DNA from: Maniola hyperantus
Lineage: Eukaryota > Arthropoda > Insecta > Lepidoptera > Nymphalidae
Length of the DNA: 64,000 nt
Direction of reading: 5' to 3'
Assembly (NCBI RefSeq): GCF_902806685.2
Contig: NC_048542.1
Span: 12,570,533-12,634,532 of the forward strand
Shown in pieces: positions 22,823 through 32,366 of this stretch. Both the position numbers and the translations under genes were made by a program. The notes under the pieces were generated by a model. That model ran no database searches and had not been told where the DNA came from. It saw only the letters and a list, made by a program, of their open reading frames with translations. Position 1 is the stretch's first letter. Each line of letters begins with the position of its first letter.

Positions 22823-23022
22823 AAGGTGCTGGAATGGCGACCTCGCACCGGAAGGCGAAATGTTGGAAGACCCTCCACTAGGTGGACGGACGACATCAGA
22901 CGAGCCGCAGGGGGCCGCTGGATTCAGGCGGCGCAAGACCGTGGGTGTGGAAGTCCCTACAAGAGACCTATGTTCAGCAGTGGACGTCTATCGGTTGATG
23001 ATGATGATAATGATGATAAAGT
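22823..23022 (+). pseudogene. LINE ORF2 C-terminal fragment (RTE-like)
   Basis: The frame reads VLEWRPRTGRRNVGRPSTRW and TDDIRRAAGGRWIQAAQDRG, the GRPxxRWxDD...W..AAQDR end of RTE-type LINE proteins. A (GAT)n tail is at 23000-23018. It is broken downstream and inserted in the intron between 22491-22626 and 23116-23324. Confidence 0.7.
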
Positions 23023-23115
23023 CTGGTAACCCACAATTGGCTTGCGTGGCGGACTTTCTCTAAGAGGAGACTTGAGAACTTATCGAGTTTTGGTAGTTCG
23101 TAAATCAATACTCAC

Positions 23116-23324
23116 ATCAACTTTAATTTCAGCAACAGGAAACACTTTAGTAGCGGGCGACTCCTTTGGCACGTATCGATAGAACTCAATCATGTTCCTG
23201 TACCAGCGTATCGAGTACAATTGCGCCCCTTCCAACTCGTATGTACACATGAGTTCGGCGTCTCGGCCTGTTAGGACCGCTTTGGGGACGTGGATTTGAA
23301 GAGACTTGAGAGTGTCGACGGTGC
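23116..23324 (-). CDS. beat-like: Beat-family Ig protein, exon encoding first half of Ig domain 1
   Basis: This is the most upstream exon found of a beaten-path (Beat) family gene. Beat proteins are secreted or membrane-anchored two-Ig proteins of the nervous system that bind Side-family receptors and act in axon guidance. The exon runs from a TCCCAG acceptor to a GTGAGT donor and encodes about 69 residues. It shows the Ig cysteine in AELMCTYELEG, the core Trp in YSIRWYRN, and the Beat hallmark EFYRYVPKE followed by KVFPV. It starts with the last two bases of a codon, so a further 5' exon with the start codon and signal peptide must exist; it was not found. It ends in phase 0, matching the next exon. 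Exons, splice sites and phases are read from the sequence; the family call rests on motif recognition, and the exact paralogue is not determined. Confidence 0.9.
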
Positions 23325-23510
23325 CTGGGAACAAGTAATCAAACTATTAACTAGGACTCGATCCGTGGGGGATTGCGTGTTTACTATTCTACTGTGTTAC
23401 GAATAATTGGGGAATAGGACAGTAGGTAGTTACGTGAGGGCACAGTCCGCAGGGTGTGAAATATAACAGTAGGTAAATAGGTATCGTTACGTGATATCTA
23501 GAAATCTACG

Positions 23511-23831
23511 ACCTCCCTGGCGCAGTGTAAGCACTATGGTCTTATTAGTGGGAGGTCCCGGGTTCAATTCCTGGCAGGGGTTTAGAATTTTATATTCTAA
23601 ATTTCTGGTCTGGTCTGGTCTTCAGCCGTGACTAGTTACCGGCAAAGCCGTGCCGCCAAGCGATTTAACGTTCCGGTACAATGCGCGTGGAAACCAAAGA
23701 AAGGGGCATGGGTTTAATGAAAGCTGCCATACCCCTTATCTAGGTTAGCCCGCTCCCATCTTAGACTGCATCTTCATTTACCACCAGCTGAGATTGCAGT
23801 CAAGGGCTAACTTGTATCTGAATAAAAAAAA
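23511..23831 (+). mobile_element. Full-length tRNA-derived SINE
   Basis: The head CCTCCCTGGCGCAGTG...GTCTTATTAGTGG carries an A box and a GGGTTCAATTCCTGG B box. Then come GGTCTGGTCTGGTC and the body with ACTAGTTACCGGCAAAGC and CCGTGCCGCCAAGCGATTTA. The tail TAACTTGTATCTGAATAAA ends in an A-run. One base is missing in the A box (CAGTGTAAGC). Confidence 0.82.
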
Positions 23832-24269
23832 CTCTAAGGAAGCGCAAGCTTTGCTGTGTAGATGATTAACATGCAGGATTCAATTCAATTAAATTTATTT
23901 CAACAAAAATGTTCGTGACTCCAAACTCTGTGGTGCGTACAGCAGACTCGACTCGGAAAATAATTAATAAACTTGGCACAGAGCCTCTAGGCCAATTTTT
24001 CAAAATACATCCCATTCTGGATGAATATCAGTTATCACTATCATCTTCTTTTGCTTTAATATTAAGCAAGTGAACATGATCATGCTGTTTTAATATTGTA
24101 AGTTGTACCTATACAATTCCTTTTTGCAGCTTTTATAACGCTTTCCATATAAAATTCCAAGAAAGCGTTGTCGCATTGGTTGGGCAGAAAGACTTGACAC
24201 CTCGTGTGTTTCGTTTGTTTAACTATACCTATATTATATATATAGTACCAAGAACACATAAGGTTAAAA

Positions 24270-24440
24270 GGTTAGGAAGGTCATAAGGTAAAGAAAACGA
24301 GAAGAAAGTAAATACTTTCTATTTTATGACAGCTCATTAGAAGTTCGGTCATAACGCTAAACGAGGGGTGCTTGTTATCGCTACTTTTTGTTCAAATCTT
24401 AAAATCTTGTGTACTTATAAATGCCTGGTAGGATACTTTG
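24270..24440 (+). repeat. Locally repeated diverged block (partner at 24770)
   Basis: GAAAGTAAATACTTTCTATTT, ATGACAGCTCATTAGAAGTTC, GGTCATAACGCTAAACGA and AAATGCCTGGT align in order with 24770-24895 about 500 bases downstream. Confidence 0.5.
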
Positions 24441-24464
24441 CGATTTATCTATACCTAGATTAAA

Positions 24465-24636
24465 CTGATAGCTATTATGACGTAGACATCTGCTAAGAAA
24501 GGATTTTTGAAAATTCAACCGCTGAGCTACGGAATCCGTGAATTCACAGATAAGTAATGCACAAACGCCCTAAGGCGGTAAAATAGGGGTTGAAATTTGT
24601 ATTGTCCATGCGGACGGAGTCGTGGGAATAAGCTAG
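24465..24636 (+). repeat. Helitron-like element, GACTGACT subfamily fragment
   Basis: TAGCTATTATGACGTAGACATC, TGCTAAGAAAGGATTTTTG and the ending CATGCGGACGGAGTCGTGGG with CTAG at 24633-24636 followed by T. The 5' end is missing. Confidence 0.55.
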
Positions 24637-24769
24637 TCCTGCATAAACATGATGACACAAGTCTTACACGCACTTGACTAGTTTTGTTACTTTTGGAAAT
24701 CTTCCTTTGATACCCATATTTAAAGTCTGATAAGCCTTATTTTTTACTTTAGCACTTTGAAAGGCAGGG

Positions 24770-24895
24770 AAAGTAAATATCTAGTTTATAGCAGCTCGTT
24801 AGAAGTTCGGTCGTAAAGTTAAACGACAGCCGCTTGGTTATCGCTTCTTTTGCTGAAATCTCCAAGTTAATAGTTGAGTTATGATTGCCTGGTGC
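24770..24895 (+). repeat. Locally repeated diverged block (partner at 24270)
   Basis: GGGAAAGTAAATATCTAGTTT, AGCAGCTCGTTAGAAGTTCGG and TCGCTTCTTTTGCTGAAATC align with 24270-24440. Confidence 0.5.
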
Positions 24896-25004
24896 TTTCA
24901 CTTTGTAGGGACTTTATAAAGCGCAACGAACGTACCGACGCTTTCGCACGCGTTAGTAAAATAATTATTAATATACTTAGACCGGTACTACAGACTAGGG
25001 GTGT

Positions 25005-25282
25005 TACGAATATTCGCATCCGCATCCATTAATGCGGAGTTTTTACGGATGCGGATTCATATTTGCAACAAGTTGCGACCTGCAGGGAAAGTGGGCGGTC
25101 CTGAGTGGGGCGTGCCTCGCGCGTGTTTGATAGTTGATATCTTCATACGCTAACTGACCAATCAAAAAGTGTACAATGTTACCCCACAGGGGTGTTACGG
25201 ATATTCGCATCCGCATCTGCAAATGCGGAAAATTTGCATTAATTCAGACATCCGCATTCGCATTTCAAAATATTGGCTACAC
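25005..25282. repeat. Two hAT-like element ends in the same orientation
   Basis: AGGGGTGTTACGAATATTCG at 25007 and AGGGGTGTTACGGATATTCG at 25191 each lead into ATCCGCATC-type subterminal repeats. CAGGGGTG termini and repeated short motifs are typical of hAT non-autonomous elements. Confidence 0.5.
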
Positions 25283-25389
25283 CTGCTACAGACCAGCGTT
25301 TTTTTTGTTCGTATTATACGTTCAATTTGGCATATTATGGTTTGAGGGAACATATTAAATGTTGAACTCGTAGCTCAATGCGTTGTGAA

Positions 25390-25600
25390 GCTAAAATAGC
25401 AGAGCAAATAGTTCGAAAAACCGATAGACGTTGGGATCCCAACTCCCAAGGTGCTACAATGGCAACCTCGCACCTACTTGAAAGCGCAGCATTGGAAGAC
25501 CCCCCACTAGATGGACAGACAAAATCAAACGAGTCGCAAGGAGCTATTGGATTCAAGCGGCGCAACATCATGGTGGTCATCATCGGTTCAACATCCATTC
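25390..25600 (+). pseudogene. LINE ORF2 C-terminal fragment
   Basis: IVRKTDRRWDPNSQG precedes an EDPPLDGQTKSNESQGAIGF stretch that corresponds to the GRPPxRWxDD...W end of RTE-like LINEs after frame damage. A (CAT)n-like tail follows. Confidence 0.5.
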
Positions 25601-26589
25601 AGTTGCAAAATGACCGATCGCTGATGTTAAAAGCATCGTGTCTGCTATGACCCTGATGAACGGCACGTGCGGATGAGCTGGTGTGCTAAAGGCGTAATTT
25701 TTTTTATTAAAACTTCTTAAGAGCTTTTTATAAAATAAATGACCATCCTTTAGAAAATCTTATACGCTGCAGTTGAAAAGACCTCACGTGAAACAAAAAG
25801 CAATATCCATCGTGCTCAATGATGCGTCCAGCATTCTAAGCGGAGCTTATCTATTTTGGAAAGAAAAGAATAAATCTAGAGAGGAAATATTATTTTGTTG
25901 TCTTTATATACCAAGAAATAACGTAAGTAGGTCATTAAAAGTGACACATTTTTAAGTTATAAGTAGGTACCTATAGAAAGATGATAACTGGTATGTAGGC
26001 TTTTAAAACAAACACTTACGTGTTTCATGATTTTTGGAAATTCCACCACCCCTCATCAATTTTCAAAAATTCCACTTCAAGCTTAGCCCGGGCGAGTCAG
26101 TTACTACTAGGTATGCAAGGTGTTGGATAATATCCGTAAAATCCCGGTAAACTGAGGTTAGGACCGATGATGTGTTGATGTACGAATAAAATAATGAGCC
26201 TCGTAGAGTATATGAATTTGTTTAAAACTCCAATGTAACAGCCCTGTTAACAGCTGATCGCGAAAACGAACGTTTAACAACTTCTGTGAACTCGAAGGGT
26301 CGTTCAAACGTTTTTCAAGTAGCGGCTACAATGACGGAATCTATGGCACTAATAACTATTTGGTAGGCACTACCTACATAGGTACCTACCTCATTTTGTC
26401 ATGTTATATTATGATTCAACAAACACGCTGTATTTACCTACATTCAAAGTAGGTAAATCAAAATGGGTTATACACAACATAATATCATCAATCATCAATA
26501 CTTATAATAAAACTGTAACAGGTCAAATTCTGTACATTGAAGATATTTTGAAATTTTTTTTTCGAGGGCACTCTATAATCGATACTGAA

Positions 26590-26643
26590 CCCAAAACTGT
26601 AATTTTTTTCATTTTTGTCTGTCTGTCTGTCTGTCTATCTGGC

Positions 26644-26674
<31 letters not shown>

Positions 26675-27483
26675 ATCACGGCCGCGCATCACGCTGAAAC
26701 TACTGAATGGATTCCAATGAAACTTGGTACGATTTGAGGTCATACTATGAGGAAGAATATAGGATACTTTTTATCCCGAAATTCAGCATGGTTCCCGTAG
26801 GAGAGGGGATGAAACTTAAAATTTATACTGAGTGTAATTCATTAACGCGTAGTCCGATTTCATTCATTCTTTTTTTGTTAGAAAGGGGATATTTTAAAGA
26901 TTGTTCCGTAAATATTTCAAGGTCATCGGTTTTTAACCGACTGTCAAAAAGGAGGTGGTTCTTTTTTCTACATCGATGTTTTCGAGGTTTCTGGACCGGT
27001 TTGCAAAAGTGTTTTTAAAATCAACAAAAAAAGTTTTCGTGGTGGTCACATAAAAAATTCTGGAATCAACTCCTTAACCCTGATGCTGCAGCGTTACTGC
27101 CCGCCTGAGTTATCAAGATTCAGGAAGTGTTCATAGTGAATTCATATTGTAGGTACCAAGCAACGACTTTATTCTCAGACTTCAAGTCCCAACTCCTCAA
27201 CCCTGATGATGTAGGGTACAGCACTCCTAAACTATAATGTTTCAGTAACTGCGGATGATGTAAAATTAATTTAGGTACCAAGCATAGGCTACATCATTGA
27301 ACTTCGGATCCTAACTCCTCAATCCTGATGCTGCAAAGTACTAAAGTCCTAAATCGTGGGGATTTTAGAATTTCTGATAGTGAATTGATATTTTAGGTAT
27401 CAAGCAACGGCTTCACTGATTGGGAGTGTCATACTCCCAGTCCGAAATACTCCACCCGAGCGAAGCCGGGGCGGGTCAGCTAG
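26590..27483 (+). mobile_element. Helitron-like element with internal 122-bp repeats
   Basis: A (GTCT)n tract at 26617-26673 is followed by ACGGCCGCGCATCACGCTGA, then a body ending GAGCGAAGCCGGGGCGGGTC and CTAG at 27480-27483 before T. Three imperfect units starting near 27066, 27187 and 27310 each carry AACTCCT(C/T)AA(C/T)CCTGATG and AGGTA(C/T)CAAGCA. The 5' end is not clear. Confidence 0.55.
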
Positions 27484-27584
27484 TTCAAAATAAAAAACGG
27501 CATTCATAATTTTAAATTAAGTTCCCTCACTTAAATAAAATTAGTTCCGTTCCCACTTTTTTTCAACAAAGCGCCACGTTTTTA

Positions 27585-27640
27585 CCACGTGAATCCACAT
27601 AATTCTTGTGAGATAATTAATATGCCAGAGCGAGTAACAG
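27585..27640 (+). repeat. Locally repeated diverged block (partner at 28440)
   Basis: ACATAATTCTTGTGAGATAATTAATATGCC is echoed at 28445-28485 by CCATAATTCTTGCGGG with AAAATTAATATGCC. The surroundings (GTCTGACTCA versus GAGCGAGTAACAG) also resemble each other weakly. Confidence 0.45.
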
Positions 27641-28654
27641 CCCCGTTATATAAAGATAAAACGTGCGATATCTTATTTTATTACGGCACGAGTTAGAAAA
27701 AGGATTTAATTTCCGACCTAAAAATGTGAAAATAAATCTAGAGTGAAATGTATGCAGGTATATATTTTTAACTGAATTGCTAACGGTCTATTAATACTAA
27801 TAGTAAAATTTTGTGAGTTTGTAGGTAGAAGGTAATCTCCGGAACTAATAATCTGATTCTGAAAATTCTTTCTGAAATGAATATGGGTGGTTCAGATAGT
27901 TATAAATAAAGTAGGAATCAATTTTGTAGAACGAAAATCTTTCATTCATTTAAAAATTAATATTTATGCGTTCGTTCGATACTTACTTACTAATGGCTAG
28001 CGTTCACGTACCTACCATTCATTCGATTGAGTTGAAATTTCGTACAGTTGTTGTTGATACTTGAGTAAAGGTTTCTTACAATACAATCAACGTATGAACT
28101 CATACCAGGCATAAGCTAGTGATGTATAAACATTTCATTATTTATAGTAATATGTATGTCCACTCAGTACTGAAGCGATTGTTTATGCCATCTAGTAGCG
28201 ACACTTTTGCAGCTATCAAAACTACTTTCAAAAGCCCATATTACAATGCAGCTCTTTGAATGAGAAACGATATATTATTTGCTTTTTACTATATTTTTTA
28301 TAGTGTTTTACACTTTTTTGTCTACACTTCCAGGAAATTTCTAAATAATTTAAAATATTACATATCAAAAATGGCATATTATTTATTATATTGACTCAGA
28401 CTCGCGCTCTGACTCAACATATTATGAGCACGACTTTAACATGTAAATTCCCATAATTCTTGCGGGAAAATTAATATGCCAACGTATGAAACAGTCACGA
28501 GTATGTATTATGAAGGAAGAACGGGCGATGTTTTAATTTTAAACCCAGAGCTAACTTAGTAGAAAATATTACAAGGATTATAACAATATTCCACATAACT
28601 CTAAAAGGATTTTATTTCAATTCCATACATTAAACAATAATATATAAAATATGA

Positions 28655-29033
28655 TTTTTAGGGTTCCGTACCTCAAAAGGAAAAACGGAACCCTTATAGG
28701 ATCACTTTGTCTGTCTGTCTGTCTGTCTGTCGGTCGGTCAAGAAACCTAAAGGGTACTTCCCGTTGACCTAGAATCATAAAATTTGGCAGGAAGGTGAAT
28801 CTTATAGCTGGCATTAGGGGAAAAATCTGAAAACCGTGAATTTGTGGTTACATCACACAAAAAAAAATTGTGGTCATAAACTAATAATTAGTATTTTCAA
28901 TTTTCGAAGTAAGATAACTATATCAAGTGGGGTATCATATGAAAGGGCTTCATCTGTGCATTCTAAAACAGTTTTTTATTTATTTTTACGCATCATTTTT
29001 TTTTTTTTTTTTTTAGTTTTTTAATTATCGTTA
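28655..29033 (+). repeat. GGTTCCGTA-family repeat, left part, split by the LTR element
   Basis: It starts TTTTTAGGGTTCCGTACCTC and proceeds through all blocks of the family to TTAATTATCG. A T-run is expanded at 28997-29014. The repeat resumes after the LTR element at 31017. Confidence 0.8.
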
Positions 29034-29175
29034 TGTGGCGGTTACCACAATAGAAAACTAGATGGCGCTGTTCAAGACATAACCGTCGGCCCAGCTGGCG
29101 CTACCGAGCACAACCAACCGCTCGGTGGGAGATCTCCCCTTTGGTACGGTCGAGCCTGCACACCGCTCCCGTACA
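29034..29175 (+). repeat. Left LTR (142 bp) of the CsRn1/Kabuki-type element
   Basis: It begins TGTGGCGGTTACC and ends CTCCCGTACA. It is identical to 30875-31016 over its whole length by direct reading. It is followed after one base by the primer-binding site. Confidence 0.93.
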
Positions 29176-29176
29176 T

Positions 29177-29195
29177 TGGTGACCCCGACGTGATC
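29177..29195 (+). other. tRNA-Trp-type primer-binding site
   Basis: TGGTGACCCCGACGTGATC is complementary to the 3' end of animal tRNA-Trp including CCA. It lies one base after the LTR, as expected for first-strand priming. CsRn1/Kabuki elements are known to use tRNA-Trp. Confidence 0.85.
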
Positions 29196-29602
29196 AAGAA
29201 TGGTCGCACACTTCAACAACCGACGAAATCAAGAATGGTCGCACACTACAACAGCCGACGTCATCGAAGATCAACCGCACGCCGCCGCACTCCGCACTGC
29301 GCACTCAACGTGATCAAGGGTGATCGCATACACCGCAACACCTTTGGATCACACACCGCAAGCTGACGTCTCCTCCAACTCCAAGTCTACAAGCAGCAAC
29401 AGCAAGCACATCGAGGCCTGTAAGACGGATGTAGCCACAGCTTCGGGGCACAATGGCTCTGCACTCCATCACCAGCTACAAGCGTCCTGGTCTACCGCTT
29501 CTCTGGATGGTTAGCAGCCATTGCCCTTCACACGCCTTCACGCTACAACGCCACCTCTCTTCACTGCTTCACACTACGCGTTCGTCTCGGAGGGGAGTGA
29601 TG
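29196..29602 (+). other. Leader and 3' edge of the CsRn1/Kabuki-type element
   Basis: A 30-40 base unit (ATCAAGAATGGTCGCACAC...) occurs twice near 29190-29260. A 64-codon frame (29320-29514) has no ATG start I trust and no recognisable domain. The segment ends with the purine tract, after which the sequence switches to inverted RT code. Confidence 0.6.
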
Positions 29603-30555
29603 ATAGCCGTTTTCTGTGCGTCTTCTTGACTAGCCATTGGTATCCAGTAGTATGCCATTTTGAGGTCGAGTTTTGAAAATATCCTCTTCTCATGCAGTGA
29701 GTACGTGAAGTCTTGAATGCGTGGGATTGGGTAACGATCTGGCTGAGTTACTGCATTCAAGCGTCTGTAGTCGCCGCACACGCGTAGTCCGCCGTCTTTC
29801 TTCTTGACTACGTGCAAAGGACTCGCCCATGGGCTCTTCGAAGGTCTGCATATGCCCAACTCCACCATGCGTTCAAATTCAGCTTTTGCAGCGTTGTATT
29901 TGTCGGGCGGCAGAGGGCGGGCGCGAGCAAAAAGTGGAGGCCCCGTCGTCTCAATGTGGTGAACTACGTCGTGCTTGGCTGGCTGCTTCAGTGACATTGG
30001 GCGTAGGACGTCTGGATATTGCTTCAAGATCTCGTGGTAGTCTTGGTCGGTGCTCACGATGCGGATGGATTCGGCGGATGTTGAAACTTCGATTGCGTCG
30101 ACAGCGAGCTTCGTTACGTCATCGATCAACTTTTTCTTATGCAGGTCCACGAGAAGTTTGAAATGTCGAAGAAAGTCTGCGCCCAGGATGGATGTCTTCA
30201 CGTCAGCGATGATAAATGTCCACGTGAAGGTTCGTCGTAATCCCAGGTTGAGCGTGATGGTCTTTTCGCCGTAGGTACATATCGGTGTATTATTTGCAGC
30301 GTAAAGCTTGTATGTACTTGTTGTATTTCTCTTCATCTTTGGTGTAGCAGCCCACACCGATATGTCTGCGCCAGTGTCCACGAGGAAACGTTCATTTAAG
30401 TCGCGATCGTGAACGCAGAGGCGATTGCTTGAGCTGGGGACACCGACGTCCGCCACCGTCGGTGTCGAAGTTAGTTTTCCGAAGGCTTGGTTCTCCGCGA
30501 GCAGGGTGATTGGCAGGATCTTGCGTGGTCTCCAAATCTGACGTGGTACCAGCAT
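29569..30555 (-). pseudogene. pol: Protease and start of reverse transcriptase in the inverted block
   Basis: The frame encodes about 328 codons. An aspartic protease (RFLVDTGADISVW, later ILGADFLRHF) is followed by the reverse transcriptase fingers (KKKDGGLRVCGDYRRLNAV, then RYPIPRIQDF and FSKLDLKMAYYWIPM). Code of the element ends at KTAIITP; the last residues before the stop come from the purine-tract junction read backwards. The RT palm with the catalytic YxDD, RNase H and integrase are absent. The position before IPM, usually Gln, is Trp. The element is broken as a protein-coding unit but has few internal lesions, consistent with recent rearrangement. Confidence 0.85.
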
Positions 30556-30839
30556 TCCGTAGTTGCATCGCCAGGCTTCCTTTGATGTTGTCGTGATGAT
30601 GCTGACCGTGAGCGAGAGCGGTAGCGTGAGTAACGGAAACGTTGATAGCGTCGATTTGGAGGTCGGCCACGTTCTCGTAGTTCGGCGATTTCCAGCGTGA
30701 GCTTCTCCAGTTTTGCCAAAATTTCGGAGTTAGTTGACTCGTGGCTACTAGTTGATGGTGCTGCTGGGGTTGGAGTTGATACTGCTGCTACGGTGCCAGT
30801 GGAGGTGCTCCCCACGTATTCTGTCATTTTGTCGGCCAT
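30471..30839 (-). pseudogene. gag: Gag fragment (central part and zinc finger) of the inverted block
   Basis: From ATG at 30837-30839 the frame reads MADKMTEYVG and continues 122 codons. The frame is also open upstream (NNKSSLDTLAA), where it meets the LTR, so the N-terminal part of Gag is missing. A Ser/Pro/Thr-rich linker and an Arg-rich stretch precede CWYHVRFGDHARSCQSPC. This is a C-x2-H-type finger characteristic of CsRn1/Kabuki Gag and differs from the usual CCHC knuckle. Pol overlaps it in the -1 frame. The fragment is antisense to its own LTRs, so it would not be expressed from them as a sense transcript. Confidence 0.8.
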
Positions 30840-30874
30840 TGCTGCGAGAGTGTCGAGCGATGATTTGTTGTTGA

Positions 30875-31016
30875 TGTGGCGGTTACCACAATAGAAAACT
30901 AGATGGCGCTGTTCAAGACATAACCGTCGGCCCAGCTGGCGCTACCGAGCACAACCAACCGCTCGGTGGGAGATCTCCCCTTTGGTACGGTCGAGCCTGC
31001 ACACCGCTCCCGTACA
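30875..31016 (+). repeat. Right LTR (142 bp) of the CsRn1/Kabuki-type element
   Basis: This is a direct copy of 29034-29175 with no difference seen. It is preceded by TGA, the same three bases that end the purine tract, and followed by the GTTA duplication. Confidence 0.93.
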
Positions 31017-31095
31017 GTTAAAATGTCGAAAAAATACGACTGAATTACGGAACCCTCATTACGCGAGCCTGACTCGCACTTGGCCGGTTTTTTAC
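31017..31095 (+). repeat. GGTTCCGTA-family repeat, right part, after the LTR element
   Basis: AAAATGTCGAAAAAATACGA, CGGAACCCTCATTACGCGAG and CTCGCACTTGGCCGG complete the copy interrupted at 29033. Confidence 0.8.
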
Positions 31096-32325
31096 TATCC
31101 CACTGATTCCCTGATAAAATTCATAAGAAGGTGGTGGTAATGGTTCCCGGAACTGAAATGATTTGTCTTTTATCTGACAGTTTGGTTAATCTAGTGGTAT
31201 TATGCCTAGGGCAACCGACAAGGCGTATTCCTATTGGACAAGCAAGATAAGCAGCTCCTAATGTCCGATTTTAGATTTTAGATTTGTAGCGGACGGATGT
31301 TTAAAAATAGATAAAAACCCTAATTTATACATCGATCCATAATTTCCACAGCACGTTTTATTCCACGGTATTGCGCCAAACAACGCGGCAAACAAAGAGA
31401 TAAAAGCTTTTTAAATCTCCAAATTTATGGTTTGTTTGTGCAAACGGAATACTATTTGGGATATGGACGTTTATACTATACGATCCTGTCACGATCGCAT
31501 CGAAGAATAAATTGTGGAAACTCCGCGGAGAAATTGTTTTCAGATTTTGTAAATATTTTGCATGCACGTGGAAGAAATGATATTTTGTCATTATCGTATA
31601 CCGACGCAAACTTCTGAACCGCATCCATGCCACCGATAATAGTAAAAGTAACCAAACATTTAAGTATTTTGCTTAAAAAAAATTGCAGGTTTTATTAGCA
31701 GTAGCTACTTTAACGTAAATTGTTTTTAAATCTTTTATTCCGTTCTAGGAAATAAATAATTAAATGGTGACCTGCGTAGTATTTATTGAGGGCCGTGATG
31801 CCTTCACATTAAGCAAAAGTAAAGATTTTTTTTGAATAATAATGACATACGATTCAAGTTCGAGTGTGATTTCGACTCATAGGTTCCAACGACATCGCAT
31901 TGCAACGCATTGTCTATAAAAAAAGCTGCAAGGCAGACATTTTGTCGCACTAATAGTGCTGAGGCTACTATTGTTCCAAATAAAAATAAAAATGTTTTTA
32001 ATTGCACGTCGCATCGTGTCGTAAAATTAAAAAAAACCTCTAGCTAGAGTTTGCGGCCCGATATTATTTTAATACGGCCCGAACGGAGCATGCTTTATGC
32101 AAACTCACGCGTTTGATTACTATTGGGCTAGGTAGTGGAAAGTTATAGGTATATAAAATATAATAGTTTGAGCGGGGAGGTTTTATACGGGTACTCCATA
32201 TTATATTATGATTTCATGAACGCATATGATTTCATATTTTGCACGCCATACATAAATGGCAAAATGTGAAAAGGACCATCTATGTATGTACGATCATTTA
32301 CTACTCACATTTAGCAAAATTAAAT

Positions 32326-32366
32326 GATTTCATTTCATTTCATTTCATTTCATTTCGTTTCATTAC
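32326..32366. repeat. (CATTT)n microsatellite
   Basis: About seven units of ATTTC with one G interruption. Confidence 0.8.

Larger units (their letters stand above)
10452..23324 (-). other. beat-like: Beat-family gene span (six exons, 5' exon missing)
   Basis: The six exons sum to 800 coding bases: two bases of a split codon, 265 codons and a stop. All internal junctions agree in phase and use GT-AG introns of 489, 7050, 585, 1866 and 2083 bp. The protein order is Ig1, Ig2, a short polar linker and a hydrophobic tail. Introns hold SINE, Helitron-like, MITE and LINE fragments, the largest a 502-bp palindrome in the last intron (10895-11396). No promoter can be placed because the first exon is missing. 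Confidence 0.82.
29034..31016 (+). mobile_element. CsRn1/Kabuki-type LTR element with inverted internal region
   Basis: Two identical 142-bp LTRs (29034-29175 and 30875-31016, TGTGGCGG to CCGTACA) are flanked by a GTTA duplication (29030-29033 and 31017-31020). A tRNA-Trp-type primer-binding site follows the left LTR, and a purine tract ending GGGGAGTGA lies at 29590-29600. All of these point right. The coding block 29603-30873 (gag, protease, start of RT) reads leftward. The Trp primer site and the CWYH-type Gag finger place it with CsRn1/Kabuki elements. It sits inside a GGTTCCGTA-family repeat. The protein-coding part is incomplete, lacking the Gag N-terminus, most of RT, RNase H and integrase. 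Confidence 0.9.

Noticed and set aside
29320..29514. 64-codon frame next to the primer-binding site, considered as the Gag N-terminus
   Set aside because: It does not resemble CsRn1/Kabuki Gag starts and lies in leader sequence with short repeats.
31804..32007. Minus frame with a signal-peptide-like start, considered as the missing Beat first exon
   Set aside because: It begins at GTG with no ATG, and no donor in the needed phase follows the hydrophobic part.
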